A stretch of 34,692 nucleotides of DNA from Citrobacter youngae (GCF_003818115.1 NZ_RPOI01000009.1:1-34692), one strand, 5' to 3'. Counted from the stretch's first letter, positions 1 to 8,266 are shown. The notes: a model not told the origin generated them from the letters alone. Numbers and translations are program-made.

Positions 1-19
1 CCAGCAAGGGGAAGGTCAA
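1..19. repeat. Left attachment-site repeat (prophage end)
   Basis: The 19-bp CCAGCAAGGGGAAGGTCAA is identical to positions 34674-34692. A perfect direct repeat at both ends of an otherwise complete prophage, with int next to the right copy, is what P2-type integration leaves behind. The true core could extend into host DNA outside the window. The host target gene was not identified. Confidence 0.9.
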
Positions 20-59
20 TGGTTTAAATTGCTGATTGAAAGGGATTTTTAAAATCAGC

Positions 60-97
60 GTCCACATAGCGTCCACACTTCGAAAAAAGTGTCCACT
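60..97. promoter_or_regulatory. Integrase arm-type site candidates, left end
   Basis: Three GTCCAC motifs lie close together: GTCCACA at 60-66 and 71-77 and GTCCACT at 91-97. The same motif occurs twice at the opposite end of the prophage (34561-34567 and 34572-34578). In the circular phage these ends join, so the five copies would flank attP on both sides, as arm-type sites of a P2-type integrase do. The motif on the other strand reads TGTGGAC. Function is inferred from repetition and position. Confidence 0.65.
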
Positions 98-108
98 TTA
101 CAAAGACA

Positions 109-134
109 AAGCCTCGCAGATAGTTGCGGGGCTT
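109..134 (+). terminator. Rho-independent terminator left of the edge moron
   Basis: The stem AAGCCTCGCA / TGCGGGGCTT with loop GATAGT is followed by a T-rich run on the plus strand. The 26-bp unit matches the reverse complement of the terminator at 913-938 in 24 of 26 positions, so the moron at 205-906 lies between two inverted copies of one terminator. Confidence 0.85.
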
Positions 135-204
135 TTTACTTTTTTTGGTTACTTATAGCGGCTAAACTTCCGACGCAATATCCTCAACTAAAGGAGTGCC
201 ATAG

Positions 205-906
205 ATGGCAATGACGACATGCAGGAAGTGTGGTGGCGAAGTGGAACGTAAGGCAAAAAAATGCCCATATTGTGATTCAAAGAGACCTGGTGAACGATGG
301 TGGCATGTAGTTGCCGGTCTTGCCGTTATACTTATTGCTGTACCTAGTGCAATTAAATCTTGCTCTGACCAACCTGAATCTAAGGCCGGTACGACTGAAA
401 ACGTTGCTCAATATACGGATACAACTCTTAAGCAGTGGAGAAAGCTGGGAAAAGACGAACGCTTAAAATTTATTGATGGTTACTTAACTCAGGCCAACAT
501 TCCTCTATCAGCCTCTGGTGATTTCTACAATTGCATTAGTCAGCATTCGTTTACCAAAGATGATAACGTTAAATCCAAAGATGCCCTCGACTGGTGCAAA
601 CAGGATTATGGTAGAGATCCATCATTGCTCGCTAACATGGTGAATTTTGATACCTTCATGGGTAACGTTAGGTCATTCGATAGTTCGTATCGCCCATTAA
701 CATCTGCTATTAAAGACAATATGAATGACCCATCCTCATTCAAGCACATAGAGACTAATTATCGGTTTGTTCTATCTGGATCTGCACCATATGCTGTGGT
801 CACAACAACCTACCAAGGCAGCAATGCTTATGGGGCAACAGTTAAAGATAGTGCATCGGCTAAAGTTGATTTAAATACAGGTAATATTGTTGAGTACCAT
901 CAATAA
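205..906 (+). CDS. Membrane-anchored zinc-ribbon protein of unknown function (moron)
   Basis: This 233-residue protein has an N-terminal zinc ribbon (CRKC about residues 6-9 and CPYC about 20-23), a single hydrophobic membrane segment (about 32-51) and a polar C-terminal part. The last 80 residues contain 'NMNDPSSFKH', a motif I associate with small uncharacterised membrane proteins in enterobacteria. AAGGAG sits 8 nt before the ATG at 205, which fixes the start. The gene is clearly AT-richer than the tail genes beside it, lies between the attachment repeat and ogr, and is enclosed by two terminators, all typical of a moron expressed from the prophage. A role in lysogenic conversion or exclusion is possible but not shown. 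Confidence 0.8.
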   Translation: MAMTTCRKCGGEVERKAKKCPYCDSKRPGERWWHVVAGLAVILIAVPSAIKSCSDQPESKAGTTENVAQYTDTTLKQWRKLGKDERLKFIDGYLTQANIPLSASGDFYNCISQHSFTKDDNVKSKDALDWCKQDYGRDPSLLANMVNFDTFMGNVRSFDSSYRPLTSAIKDNMNDPSSFKHIETNYRFVLSGSAPYAVVTTTYQGSNAYGATVKDSASAKVDLNTGNIVEYHQ

Positions 907-912
907 AAAAAT

Positions 913-938
913 AAGCCCCGCAATTATCTGCGGGGCTT
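913..938. terminator. Bidirectional terminator between moron and ogr
   Basis: The stem AAGCCCCGCA / TGCGGGGCTT with loop ATTATC has a T-rich run on the right and an A-run on the left, so it can stop both the rightward moron transcript and the leftward D-ogr transcript. It is the inverted near-copy of 109-134. Confidence 0.88.
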
Positions 939-942
939 TGTT

Positions 943-1194
943 TTATATCGCCAGATTCAGTTGATCCCGACCGCGATGTGATGGCGGAAATGCATCATGA
1001 GGAATGAAGCTATCAGGTAGCGGATTTTCTTTCTGTCGCCGGGTCAGGCGTTCCACGCTTTCCAGCGTGGAAAATCCAACGCCACATTCCAGGCTGTTAC
1101 ACTGATAAAACTTACGCCGGACGGTGTTGGTGTCATTCATTGGTGAACTGGTACGGATACGGGCTGACGCGCCGCAAATTGGACATCTGAACAT
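943..1194 (-). CDS. ogr: Ogr late-gene transcription activator
   Basis: An 83-residue zinc-finger protein of the Ogr/Delta family. Cysteines C4, C7, C32 and C37 (CPIC and CNSLEC) match the C-x2-C ... C-x4-C zinc site of P2 Ogr (72 aa). In P2, Ogr contacts the RNA polymerase alpha subunit and activates the late promoters. The gene follows D on the minus strand, as in P2, and runs into the terminator at 913-938. GGGGGAG lies 5 nt before the ATG, and a perfect hairpin lies just upstream of that site. The C-terminus is about ten residues longer than in P2. Confidence 0.9.
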   Translation of the reverse strand: MFRCPICGASARIRTSSPMNDTNTVRRKFYQCNSLECGVGFSTLESVERLTRRQKENPLPDSFIPHDAFPPSHRGRDQLNLAI

Positions 1195-1205
1195 AATGGC
1201 TCCCC

Positions 1206-1226
1206 CACGGGAGTTGAACTCCCGGC
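1206..1226. promoter_or_regulatory. Perfect hairpin in the ogr leader
   Basis: A palindrome centred near 1217, CGGGAGTT-G-AACTCCCG, lies between the D stop and the ogr Shine-Dalgarno. It has no T-run, so it is not an intrinsic terminator. It could modulate ogr translation or protect the mRNA. It superficially resembles the T-arm of a tRNA read on the minus strand, but no 5' tRNA half exists. Confidence 0.55.
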
Positions 1227-1239
1227 CATTGTATTCTGC

Positions 1240-2370
1240 TTATTCCGTTTCGGCTATCCATTCGGGTATTTTGGCCTCCAGCTCCAGCTGCGTAGTAAAT
1301 CCACCGCTGTCGTCAATCACATGCTCCGCTTTTGCAATTATCCAGTCCTGGTTGTCTATTTCCGCTTTGAAGCCTGACACGGTGCCGTGCATTTCCGGGT
1401 AGAGGTCAGCGCGTCCACGCGCCAGGGTGATCGAGAATTCCGCCGCCCCCCGCTGAAGCTGCTGCCACTTAGCCGCAGCGGCACGCTTTGCTGCCTCTTC
1501 GTTCTGGTAAGTTTTCCGCAGGACATACACGTTACCCTCAGCCCCTTCCATATAGTCACCTTCGCGGCTGCTGCTCTTTTCTTTTTTTTCCTTTGACGGC
1601 TTGCGGCGTTTGACGCTTACCTTTTTCTTTTTGCCAAAATTCAGATCCAGCCAGTACGCCTGCACGCCGGTATAAGCTTGCCTGTCAGCAATTCGGAACC
1701 TGTGTCTATCTCCGTCGCTTCGCGTCAGCGCGAAAGAGGGCAACGCCTTACCGTCTGCTGTTATGCCGCCGCCCGGCTGGATAAATAACAGATAGCCATT
1801 TTTGACGGTGGCAATGGCTCCCAGCATGTCGGCCATCCTCGTTAAAAATGACATGTCGCTTTCTTCGGTCTGGTCAGCGTGGTCAATTTCAATATTCATC
1901 AGCATTTCACTGATTTGCGCCTTCAGCTTATAGCGATGGGCGATTGCAGAGACGACGCGTTCTACCGTCACGTCATGCCATGAGGCTTCGCGCTTGACGT
2001 TAAATTCCTCCCTAAAGTCGGCGCTGCTGGCGGTAATTTGCAGCGTATCGGGCGGGCCTTCGTGGGATATCTCATCCACGGTATAAAGCCCCTTGTATAT
2101 CAGCGGCTCACCCTTCCAGCCCATCGATAAAGCCAGTTGTGTTCCGCGTGGCGGCAGTTTAACCATGCCGTCCGCATCATCCACGCTGATGGTTATCTGG
2201 TCGGCCTCAAACCCCCGGTTATCGGTCATCGATACCGACATGATCCGGTCATTCAGGTCAGACAGTAATTCGCCCCCTGCGGTGATGCTGTAATCGGGGA
2301 TCTTTATCGCATCGTCCAGGTTGTCCAGCCAGCTGTTGATTTTCAGATTGAGTGTGTCGGTCAGTGTCAT
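1240..2370 (-). CDS. D: Tail protein gpD
   Basis: A 376-residue member of the P2 gpD family, a tail protein of the baseplate hub. The family block near residues 48-70 includes 'SMTDNRGFEADQI' and 'DDADG'. A lysine-rich stretch lies in the second half. The frame is open upstream to 2478, but ATG at 2370 is preceded by GGAGG at a good distance and begins the recognisable protein. In P2, D is the last gene of FI-FII-E-E'-T-U-D. Here it points away from FI-U because that block is inverted, so D must be served by another promoter. No Ogr box of the form TGT-N12-ACA was found upstream. Confidence 0.9.
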   Translation of the reverse strand: MTLTDTLNLKINSWLDNLDDAIKIPDYSITAGGELLSDLNDRIMSVSMTDNRGFEADQITISVDDADGMVKLPPRGTQLALSMGWKGEPLIYKGLYTVDEISHEGPPDTLQITASSADFREEFNVKREASWHDVTVERVVSAIAHRYKLKAQISEMLMNIEIDHADQTEESDMSFLTRMADMLGAIATVKNGYLLFIQPGGGITADGKALPSFALTRSDGDRHRFRIADRQAYTGVQAYWLDLNFGKKKKVSVKRRKPSKEKKEKSSSREGDYMEGAEGNVYVLRKTYQNEEAAKRAAAAKWQQLQRGAAEFSITLARGRADLYPEMHGTVSGFKAEIDNQDWIIAKAEHVIDDSGGFTTQLELEAKIPEWIAETE

Positions 2371-2486
2371 AGCGCCTCCGTTGTTCCGCATGATTTCACG
2401 CGCGCGCGGGAAGCAAGAACCCCTTTTTGTTGTGGGCTGACGGTCAGAATCCTTAATGCGTGAAGTGACCTGGTGCATGGGGGATT
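2371..2486. other. Divergent D / FI junction (left inversion breakpoint)
   Basis: About 116 bp separate the diverging D and FI genes. This is a novel joint compared with P2, where D follows U. It must hold the promoters for both genes or receive read-through. A scan for TGT-N12-ACA, the Ogr box of P2 late promoters, found none here. No long inverted repeat shared with 8240-8300 was found. Confidence 0.6.
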
Positions 2487-3710
2487 ATGGCTGCGAACTC
2501 AAACAACATAATGGTGGAAAACATGAGCGAAGCGCGTTTCCACGGTGCCCGCGTCAGAGAAAATACCGACCTGGTGACAGCCATTGATGACATTGATTCC
2601 AGTGTTATCGGGATTGTTGCTATGGCGGATGATGCTGACGCTGACACCTTCCCCCTGAATAAACCCGTTCTTCTTCATCGGGTCAACGATGTGCTGGGCC
2701 TGGCGGGTAAGACCGGTACGCTGTACAAGAGCCTGAAAGCAGTTGCTGACCAGGTCAGCACAAAAGTCATCGTCGTGCGTGTCGCAGAAGCGGAAGCCGG
2801 TGAAGGTAAAAAAACGCAGTCGCAGCTGGTAATCGGCGGCACGGAACCCGATGGCACTTATACCGGGATGTATGCCTTTCTGGTAGCGGAACAGGATGAG
2901 CGTATCGGATATCGTCCGCGCATTTTGTCAGCGCCCGATCTCGACACAGAGGAAGTGACGTCCTCACTGTGTGTGATTGCAGAGAAGCTGCGTGCCTTTG
3001 TGTATGCCGGGTGCAACGGCTGTGAAACGATGGCGGATGCTATCGCCTACCGCGCTACCTTCGCGTACCGCGAACTGATGCTTATCTGGCCTGACTTCAT
3101 CGCCTATAACCCGGTGTCCGGCAAAAACGAAGTGTTCCCGGCTCCGGCGTATGCCTGCGGCCTGCGTGCCCAAATCGATCACACTCAGGGCTGGCACAAG
3201 TCGCTGTCAAACGTCCCGGTAAAAAACGTGCTTGGGATTTCAAAACAGGTGTTCTGGTCGCTTCAGGCTGAAGACAGCGACGCCAACGCGCTGAACAACA
3301 AAGAAATCACCACGCTGATTAAGCGTAACGGCTTTCGTTTCTGGGGCAACCGCACGCCGGATACCAAAGACTATATCTTTGAAGTCTACACCCGCACTGC
3401 GCAGGTGCTGGCAGACAGTATCGCGGAAGCGCAGTTTGAAGATATTGACGAACCGCTGACCCCCGCGAACGTGAAAGACGTTATCAGCGGTATCCGCGCG
3501 AAGCTGGACAAACTGGTCACGTCAGGGCGTCTTATCGGTGCTGAATGCTGGTATGACGTGGTGGACAACAGCACCACTGACCTTCGTCAGGGGCGGGTGC
3601 GTATCCGCTACAAATATACACCAGTGCCGCCGCTGGAAGATCTGACATTGCATCAGACCTTCACGGATGAATTCTTTGGACCTGCATTCGCTTCTCTGGG
3701 AGGTGCGTAA
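2487..3710 (+). CDS. FI: Contractile tail sheath protein gpFI
   Basis: A 407-residue P2 gpFI-type sheath protein that polymerises around the tail tube and contracts on infection. Family segments are 'FHGARVRENTDLVTAIDDIDSSV' split near residues 18-40, 'FPLNKPVLL' and 'VIVVRVAEAE', and the C-terminal 'DLTLHQTFTDEF'. Two starts are possible: ATG 2487 after GGGGGATT, or ATG 2523 after GGTGGAAAAC, which gives the conventional family start MSEARFHG. It is followed immediately by FII. It heads the inverted tail block and is on the opposite strand from its usual partner D. Confidence 0.92.
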   Translation: MAANSNNIMVENMSEARFHGARVRENTDLVTAIDDIDSSVIGIVAMADDADADTFPLNKPVLLHRVNDVLGLAGKTGTLYKSLKAVADQVSTKVIVVRVAEAEAGEGKKTQSQLVIGGTEPDGTYTGMYAFLVAEQDERIGYRPRILSAPDLDTEEVTSSLCVIAEKLRAFVYAGCNGCETMADAIAYRATFAYRELMLIWPDFIAYNPVSGKNEVFPAPAYACGLRAQIDHTQGWHKSLSNVPVKNVLGISKQVFWSLQAEDSDANALNNKEITTLIKRNGFRFWGNRTPDTKDYIFEVYTRTAQVLADSIAEAQFEDIDEPLTPANVKDVISGIRAKLDKLVTSGRLIGAECWYDVVDNSTTDLRQGRVRIRYKYTPVPPLEDLTLHQTFTDEFFGPAFASLGGA

Positions 3711-4223
3711 ATGGCTGTTCCTCATAAACTCCGCCTGTTCACCTGCTTTGTTAACGGCGATAACCAGATCGGGAAAGTCACCTCGTTTACCCGCCCGAAA
3801 CTCAGCCGCAAGCTGGAAGACTATCAGGGGGGCGGCATGATTGGATCCGTTGGTGTGGATCTCGGGCTGGATGCCGGGGCGCTGGATTCATCTATTGAAT
3901 TTGGCGGTGTGATTAAAGCGCTTTTTCTTGAGTATGGCGCGGATATCGACGGCACCCGACTGCGTTTCGCCGGTGAATACTACACCGATGGCGACAGCCA
4001 GCTTGTTGAAGTAGAGCTTCGCGGACGCTTTACCGAACTTGACGGCGGCGACAGCAAGCAGGGGGAAAACACCGTCGAGAAATACACGTTCAAATCGACG
4101 TATTACAAATTCTCCATCGACGATAAGCCGATTATTGAGATTGACCTGCTGAACTTTATCTACAAGAAAGACGGCAAGAATATCTACCCTGACCGCATCA
4201 CGTCCGCCCTGGGAATGGGCTGA
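3711..4223 (+). CDS. FII: Tail tube protein gpFII
   Basis: A 170-residue gpFII-type major tail tube protein. It begins 'MAVPHKLRLFTCFVNGD', contains 'YQGGGMIGSVGVDLGLD' near residues 39-55, and ends 'YPDRITSALGMG', features of the P2 tube family. It forms the inner tail tube that FI sheathes. The start directly abuts the FI stop, with GGGAGG inside the FI end, so translation is probably coupled. A strong hairpin follows before E. Confidence 0.93.
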   Translation: MAVPHKLRLFTCFVNGDNQIGKVTSFTRPKLSRKLEDYQGGGMIGSVGVDLGLDAGALDSSIEFGGVIKALFLEYGADIDGTRLRFAGEYYTDGDSQLVEVELRGRFTELDGGDSKQGENTVEKYTFKSTYYKFSIDDKPIIEIDLLNFIYKKDGKNIYPDRITSALGMG

Positions 4224-4237
4224 TAATCAACCCTGAC

Positions 4238-4259
4238 GGCGGCACATTTTTGTGCCGCC
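4238..4259 (+). promoter_or_regulatory. FII-E intercistronic hairpin
   Basis: A perfect 9-bp stem, GGCGGCACA / TGTGCCGCC, encloses a TTTT tetraloop between the FII stop and the Shine-Dalgarno of E. No T-run follows, so it more likely stabilises the abundant upstream FI-FII mRNA or attenuates transcription than terminates it. Confidence 0.7.
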
Positions 4260-4272
4260 CGGAGACTCAACG

Positions 4273-4608
4273 ATGAAAAAAAATGATACAGCATCAGTAA
4301 CGGCTGAAGGTGGCGTAACGTTGGCCCAGCCGATTGTACGCAGCGAAGAGACGATCACTTACGTGGAGATTGGCGAGGAAATTAAACAGTCTGGTTCGCT
4401 GCGTGGCCTGTCGCTCTCGGATGTGCTCAACATGAAAACAGACACACTGGTGACGTTGTTCACGCGCGTGACTTCGCCACGTCTTAAAGAAAGCGAAATT
4501 AAAAAGATGGCTACCGCTGATTTTATCGCGCTCTCTCAGGCGATCGTGCCTTTTTTGGTTCCTACGGGCTCTGGAGCACAGAGCGAGCCGGAGACGGAAG
4601 CACTGTAA
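4273..4608 (+). CDS. E: Tail assembly protein gpE
   Basis: A 111-residue gpE family protein, one of the two tape-measure chaperones made before T in P2-type tails. ATG 4273 is preceded by GGAGA 7 nt away; an in-frame upstream start at 4252 lies in the hairpin and is unlikely. Near the 3' end the coding sequence runs through T_TTT_TTG (4551-4557), the slippery heptamer used by P2 for the -1 frameshift to E'. Ribosomes that do not shift stop at 4608. Confidence 0.9.
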   Translation: MKKNDTASVTAEGGVTLAQPIVRSEETITYVEIGEEIKQSGSLRGLSLSDVLNMKTDTLVTLFTRVTSPRLKESEIKKMATADFIALSQAIVPFLVPTGSGAQSEPETEAL

Positions 4609-4769
4609 CGGTGGTGAAATTCGACCAGATTGAAGAGCTGGTCGCCGATATTGCCGTTGTTTTTAACTGGTCGCGCGCCGATATCTACATGATGGATCCG
4701 GGTGAGGTTATCACCTGGCGCGAACGGGCCGCGCGACGTAGCGGAGCCCGTGAAGATGAAGACACTTGA
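4273..4769 (+). CDS. E': gpE+E' fusion made by programmed -1 frameshift
   Basis: Slipping back one base on T_TTT_TTG at 4551-4557 moves the ribosome into an open frame that begins GSYGLWSTE and runs to TGA at 4767-4769. It encodes about 70 extra residues, including 'FNWSRADIYMMDPGEVITW' and 'RERAARRSG'. This is the typical gpE' signature found before the tape measure in P2-like phages. E' has no good start of its own and overlaps the start of T. By analogy with P2 E+E' and lambda G/GT, the fusion chaperones the tape measure during tail assembly. Frameshifting is inferred from the heptamer and frame continuity. Confidence 0.88.
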
Positions 4770-7734
4770 TATCCGTATCGCCTTCAGCGCGATCGATAAA
4801 CTGACCCGACCTGTTGAAACCGCCCGCCAGAGTGTGGGCGGTCTCTCTGATTCTCTCAGGAAAACCCAGACCGACATTAAATCGTTGGGGACGCAGTCAA
4901 AAGCGTTTGCCCGCCTGCGCGAAAATTTCACCAAAACCACCGAAAAGATCCAGACGGCACAGCGAGAACTGAATGGCCTCCGGCAGGCACAGCAGGCCGG
5001 GAACGCGATGACGGACAAACAGCGCGAACACATGGCAATGCTGACGGCAAAGCTGAATCGCCTGAATGAAGTACGCACCCGTGAGAAAGAGAAGCTGCGC
5101 GAGGCGACGGCTGTGATGGTCAGGCATGGCGTCACGCTTTCCGGCAGCGATCGAACCATCCAGAGCGCCATACGGCGTACCGAACAGTACAACCAGACGC
5201 TGGAGCGCGAGCGGCAGATGCTGGCGCGGGTGACGCAGGCGCGTGCACGCTATGACCATACTCAGCAGATGGCCGGTAAATTACGCGGCGGAGGTGCGGT
5301 TGCCATGGGGGCCGCTACCGTTGCGGGTTATGGTGCCGGGCGTTTTCTGGAACCAGCGGTAGGGTTTGACAGGGAAGTATCCCGCGTCGGGGCGCTGACG
5401 CGTCTCGATAAAACCGATCCGCAGTTTGCTGCATTGCGCGAGCAGGCTAAAAAGCTGGGGGCTGAAACGCAGTTCAACTCCCGTGATGCGGCCAGTGGTC
5501 AGGCATTTCTCGCGATGGCCGGATTCACGCCACAGGCCATACAGGCTGCGTTACCCGGCGTTCTCAACATGGCGCTGGCCGGTGGGATGGAGCTGGGCGA
5601 AAGTGCCGATATCGGCTCAAACATTCTGTCGCAGTTCAAACTGGATCCGAAAGAGATGGACAGGGTCAGTGACGTGCTGACGGCGGCGTTTACGCGCACC
5701 AACACCGACCTGGCAAACATTGGTGAGGCGATGAAATACGCCGGAACAGGGATGGCCGGGTTGGGTGTCAGCGTTGAGCAGACCACTGCGATGATCGGCG
5801 TTATGGCAAACGTGGGTTTGCGCGGCAGTATCGCCGGTACGGGGCTACAGTCCACATTTTCCCGCATGGCTGCGCCAACGGGCAAAGCCAAAGATGCGCT
5901 CAAAGAACTCGGGGTCAGCGTTGCAGACGCAACCGGGAAAATGCGACCGGCTGAAGTTGTCCTTGCTGATGTTTATAAGGCCGTCAGTAAGTACGGCGAT
6001 GTGGACAGACTTTCGTTCTTCAAAGACATTGCCGGTGAGGAAGCTGCCAAATCCTTCCAGGCTCTGGTGCAGTCTGCGGGAAGTGGTGAGCTGCAAAAGC
6101 TGCTGGCTGAGCTGAAAAAAGCGCAGGGTGAATCTGCCACAGTCGCGAAAAAGATGGCGGATAACCTTGATGGCGATCTGAAGAACCTCGACAGCGCCTG
6201 GGAAGGATTTCGCATCCAGATTGAAGAGCTGCTTGACGGGCCACTTCGTGGACTGGTTCAGGGGATCAGTGATGTTGTCGGGGCAATGACCACCTGGGCA
6301 AAAGAAAATCCCCGGTTAACGCAGACATTACTGATTATCGGCGGCAGTGCGCTGGCCTTTACGGCCATCATCGGTGGATTGTCTCTGGTTGTTGGGGTAT
6401 TGCTGGGGCCAATAGCAAAATTGCGACTTGGCTTTGCGTTGCTGACCGGAACAAAAGGACTCGGTCGGGCCATCCCGATGTTTGCTCAGTTGCGCGCGCT
6501 TATGGGCGGGCCGATGGGAAGTATCAAAGGCTGGCCCTCTGCATTCTCTTCAATGGCGAGAGGGGCTGGCAGACTGACGGGTATTTTGGGCCCGCTGAGA
6601 GGGATGTTGCTGGCGGTATTTGCCTCACCAGGTGCCGCGCTGGGCTCTCTTGTTCGCGGTATCGCGATGCTGGCGCTTCGCCTTACCGGTCTCCCTGTTT
6701 TGTGGGGAATGATCACCGGTGCTGTATCGGTGCTTGGCGGCGCGCTGTCGCTGTTACTGAGTCCGATAGGTCTGGTCGGCGCGGCATTTGTCGCGGCTGG
6801 CCTGCTTATCTGGAAATACTGGGAGCCCATCAAAGCATTTTTTGCCGGTGTGTTCAGCGGCATTATGGAAAGGCTGGCACCACTCCGGGAGTCGTTTGCA
6901 CAATTCAGCCCGCTGCTTGACGCTATCAGCAATGGCATCAGTCAGGTGTGGAGCTGGTTTAAAGAACTCCTTACCCCGATGGAGTCCAGCAAAGAGACGC
7001 TTGATAAATGCGCCAGCGCCGGGGAAATCTTTGGCAACGTGCTTGGCGGTGCGCTGCAACTAGTGCTGACTCCGGCCAAAGCCCTCATGGACTCACTGGC
7101 CTGGATACTTGAAAAGTTGGGTGTGCTGCCTGATGAAGCGGAAAAGGCCAGAAGAAAGCTCGATGATTTGAAAAAAGAACCTGTTATGTGGGAGTGGGAT
7201 CCACAACAGAAAAAGATGGTGAAGAAAGAGTGGAAGCCTTCTCCCCCGAAAGTTGAAACAGGTACAACACCGCCTCCACCGGCACATACACCGCTGACGG
7301 GTGATCAGGGAACTCAGCGTCGACTACAGAAAATATCCGATAACACGGGCGGCATGCTTCAGGAGACGAAAAAACGGATTGGCCCCGGTGATATCGTCTT
7401 CAAAAATCTGCCCCGTGCCCTGGCAGTACGTGGTGAATGGCAGGAGTCAAAACTTGCACGAACCTCTGCCGCTATAGCTCCGCCGCTTGCCCCGGTTGTT
7501 GCAGCGGCAGCGGCACCTGTTGTGCAGGCCATGTTACCCCCGGTCAGACGCCCAGGCGACAGCGCCAGAAATGACAGTGCTGCAGGTGGGTTTAACGGTG
7601 AAATTCACGTACATCTGCACAACGTGGTGACGCAGAATCCCCGCGAACTGGCGAAGACTGTTGGGGAAATGGTTAAGGCAGAATTAGACCGGCTGACCCG
7701 CGCAGGTCGCGGCAGTTTCCGGGACAAAGATTAG
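4756..7734 (+). CDS. T: Tail tape measure protein gpT
   Basis: A 992-residue tape measure that sets tail length and is threaded through the tube. The N-terminal third is helical and coiled-coil-like, followed by the conserved TP901-type core ('FNSRDAASGQAFLAMAG', 'NVGLRGSIAGTGLQ'). Hydrophobic segments lie around residues 540-570 and 660-710, then a proline-rich stretch and a basic C-terminus. ATG 4756 starts the family N-terminus MKTLDIRIAFSAIDKL, with GGAG 9 nt upstream. It overlaps the end of E'. P2 gpT is 815 aa, so this tail could be longer than that of P2. Confidence 0.93.
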   Translation: MKTLDIRIAFSAIDKLTRPVETARQSVGGLSDSLRKTQTDIKSLGTQSKAFARLRENFTKTTEKIQTAQRELNGLRQAQQAGNAMTDKQREHMAMLTAKLNRLNEVRTREKEKLREATAVMVRHGVTLSGSDRTIQSAIRRTEQYNQTLERERQMLARVTQARARYDHTQQMAGKLRGGGAVAMGAATVAGYGAGRFLEPAVGFDREVSRVGALTRLDKTDPQFAALREQAKKLGAETQFNSRDAASGQAFLAMAGFTPQAIQAALPGVLNMALAGGMELGESADIGSNILSQFKLDPKEMDRVSDVLTAAFTRTNTDLANIGEAMKYAGTGMAGLGVSVEQTTAMIGVMANVGLRGSIAGTGLQSTFSRMAAPTGKAKDALKELGVSVADATGKMRPAEVVLADVYKAVSKYGDVDRLSFFKDIAGEEAAKSFQALVQSAGSGELQKLLAELKKAQGESATVAKKMADNLDGDLKNLDSAWEGFRIQIEELLDGPLRGLVQGISDVVGAMTTWAKENPRLTQTLLIIGGSALAFTAIIGGLSLVVGVLLGPIAKLRLGFALLTGTKGLGRAIPMFAQLRALMGGPMGSIKGWPSAFSSMARGAGRLTGILGPLRGMLLAVFASPGAALGSLVRGIAMLALRLTGLPVLWGMITGAVSVLGGALSLLLSPIGLVGAAFVAAGLLIWKYWEPIKAFFAGVFSGIMERLAPLRESFAQFSPLLDAISNGISQVWSWFKELLTPMESSKETLDKCASAGEIFGNVLGGALQLVLTPAKALMDSLAWILEKLGVLPDEAEKARRKLDDLKKEPVMWEWDPQQKKMVKKEWKPSPPKVETGTTPPPPAHTPLTGDQGTQRRLQKISDNTGGMLQETKKRIGPGDIVFKNLPRALAVRGEWQESKLARTSAAIAPPLAPVVAAAAAPVVQAMLPPVRRPGDSARNDSAAGGFNGEIHVHLHNVVTQNPRELAKTVGEMVKAELDRLTRAGRGSFRDKD

Positions 7735-7750
7735 GTGAACAGGTGACGTT

Positions 7751-8239
7751 ATGATGATGGTTTACGGTATGTTTGTGTTTGAGCTGAAGACGCTACCCCA
7801 TCAGCAGCTACAGCAAAATAAATCCTGGCGGCACGTCAAAAACGAGCGAATCAACCGTTCGGCAAGCTGGCAGTACATTGGGGCCGGTGAAGATCAGATC
7901 ACGCTTTCCGGCGTGCTCTACCCGGAAATTACTGGCGGCGAGGTTTCGCTGACGGTGTTGACCACGCAGGCATATACCGGACGCCCCTGGCCTTTGATTG
8001 ATGGTACAGGGCAGATTTACGGGATGTATGTTATCACCGGCTTGCAAACCACCCGATCGGAACTTGACCGTTACGGTAAGGCGAAAAAAATAGAGTTCTC
8101 AATCAGTTTTCAGCGTTGTGACGAAGACCTTCGCGAACGGCTTCAGTCTTCCTCTGTCGGTGATCTGTTGACCGGGCTGAAGGATGGTGCCAACACGGCG
8201 TATAACTCGATAAACAGCACGCTGTCCGGGTTGGTGTAG
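7751..8239 (+). CDS. U: Tail protein gpU
   Basis: A 162-residue gpU family tail protein. Family features are 'GMFVFELKTLPHQQLQQ' at the N-terminus, 'LSGVLYPEITGG' and 'GRPWPLIDGTGQIYG'. CAGGTGAC precedes three consecutive ATGs, so the exact start among the first three methionines is uncertain. In P2, U is followed directly by D. Here it is the last gene of the inverted block and converges on the invertase, with a 41-bp gap that holds the right inversion joint. Confidence 0.92.
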   Translation: MMMVYGMFVFELKTLPHQQLQQNKSWRHVKNERINRSASWQYIGAGEDQITLSGVLYPEITGGEVSLTVLTTQAYTGRPWPLIDGTGQIYGMYVITGLQTTRSELDRYGKAKKIEFSISFQRCDEDLRERLQSSSVGDLLTGLKDGANTAYNSINSTLSGLV

Positions 8240-8266
8240 CACTGCGCAGTATTGAGTATAGTCAAA

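Noticed and set aside
1197-1235. tRNA-like 3' half on the minus strand upstream of ogr
   Set aside because: Only the T-arm-like palindrome and a CCA-like end are present. The acceptor and anticodon halves would fall within D coding sequence and do not fold, so it is called a leader hairpin.
2430-2460. Weak Din-site resemblance (AAGCAAGAACCCC...TTTTTGTTG) at the left joint of the inverted tail block
   Set aside because: Only about 7 of 12 positions match one half-site and the other half does not. No partner is found at 8240-8280, so it is not offered as a crossover site.
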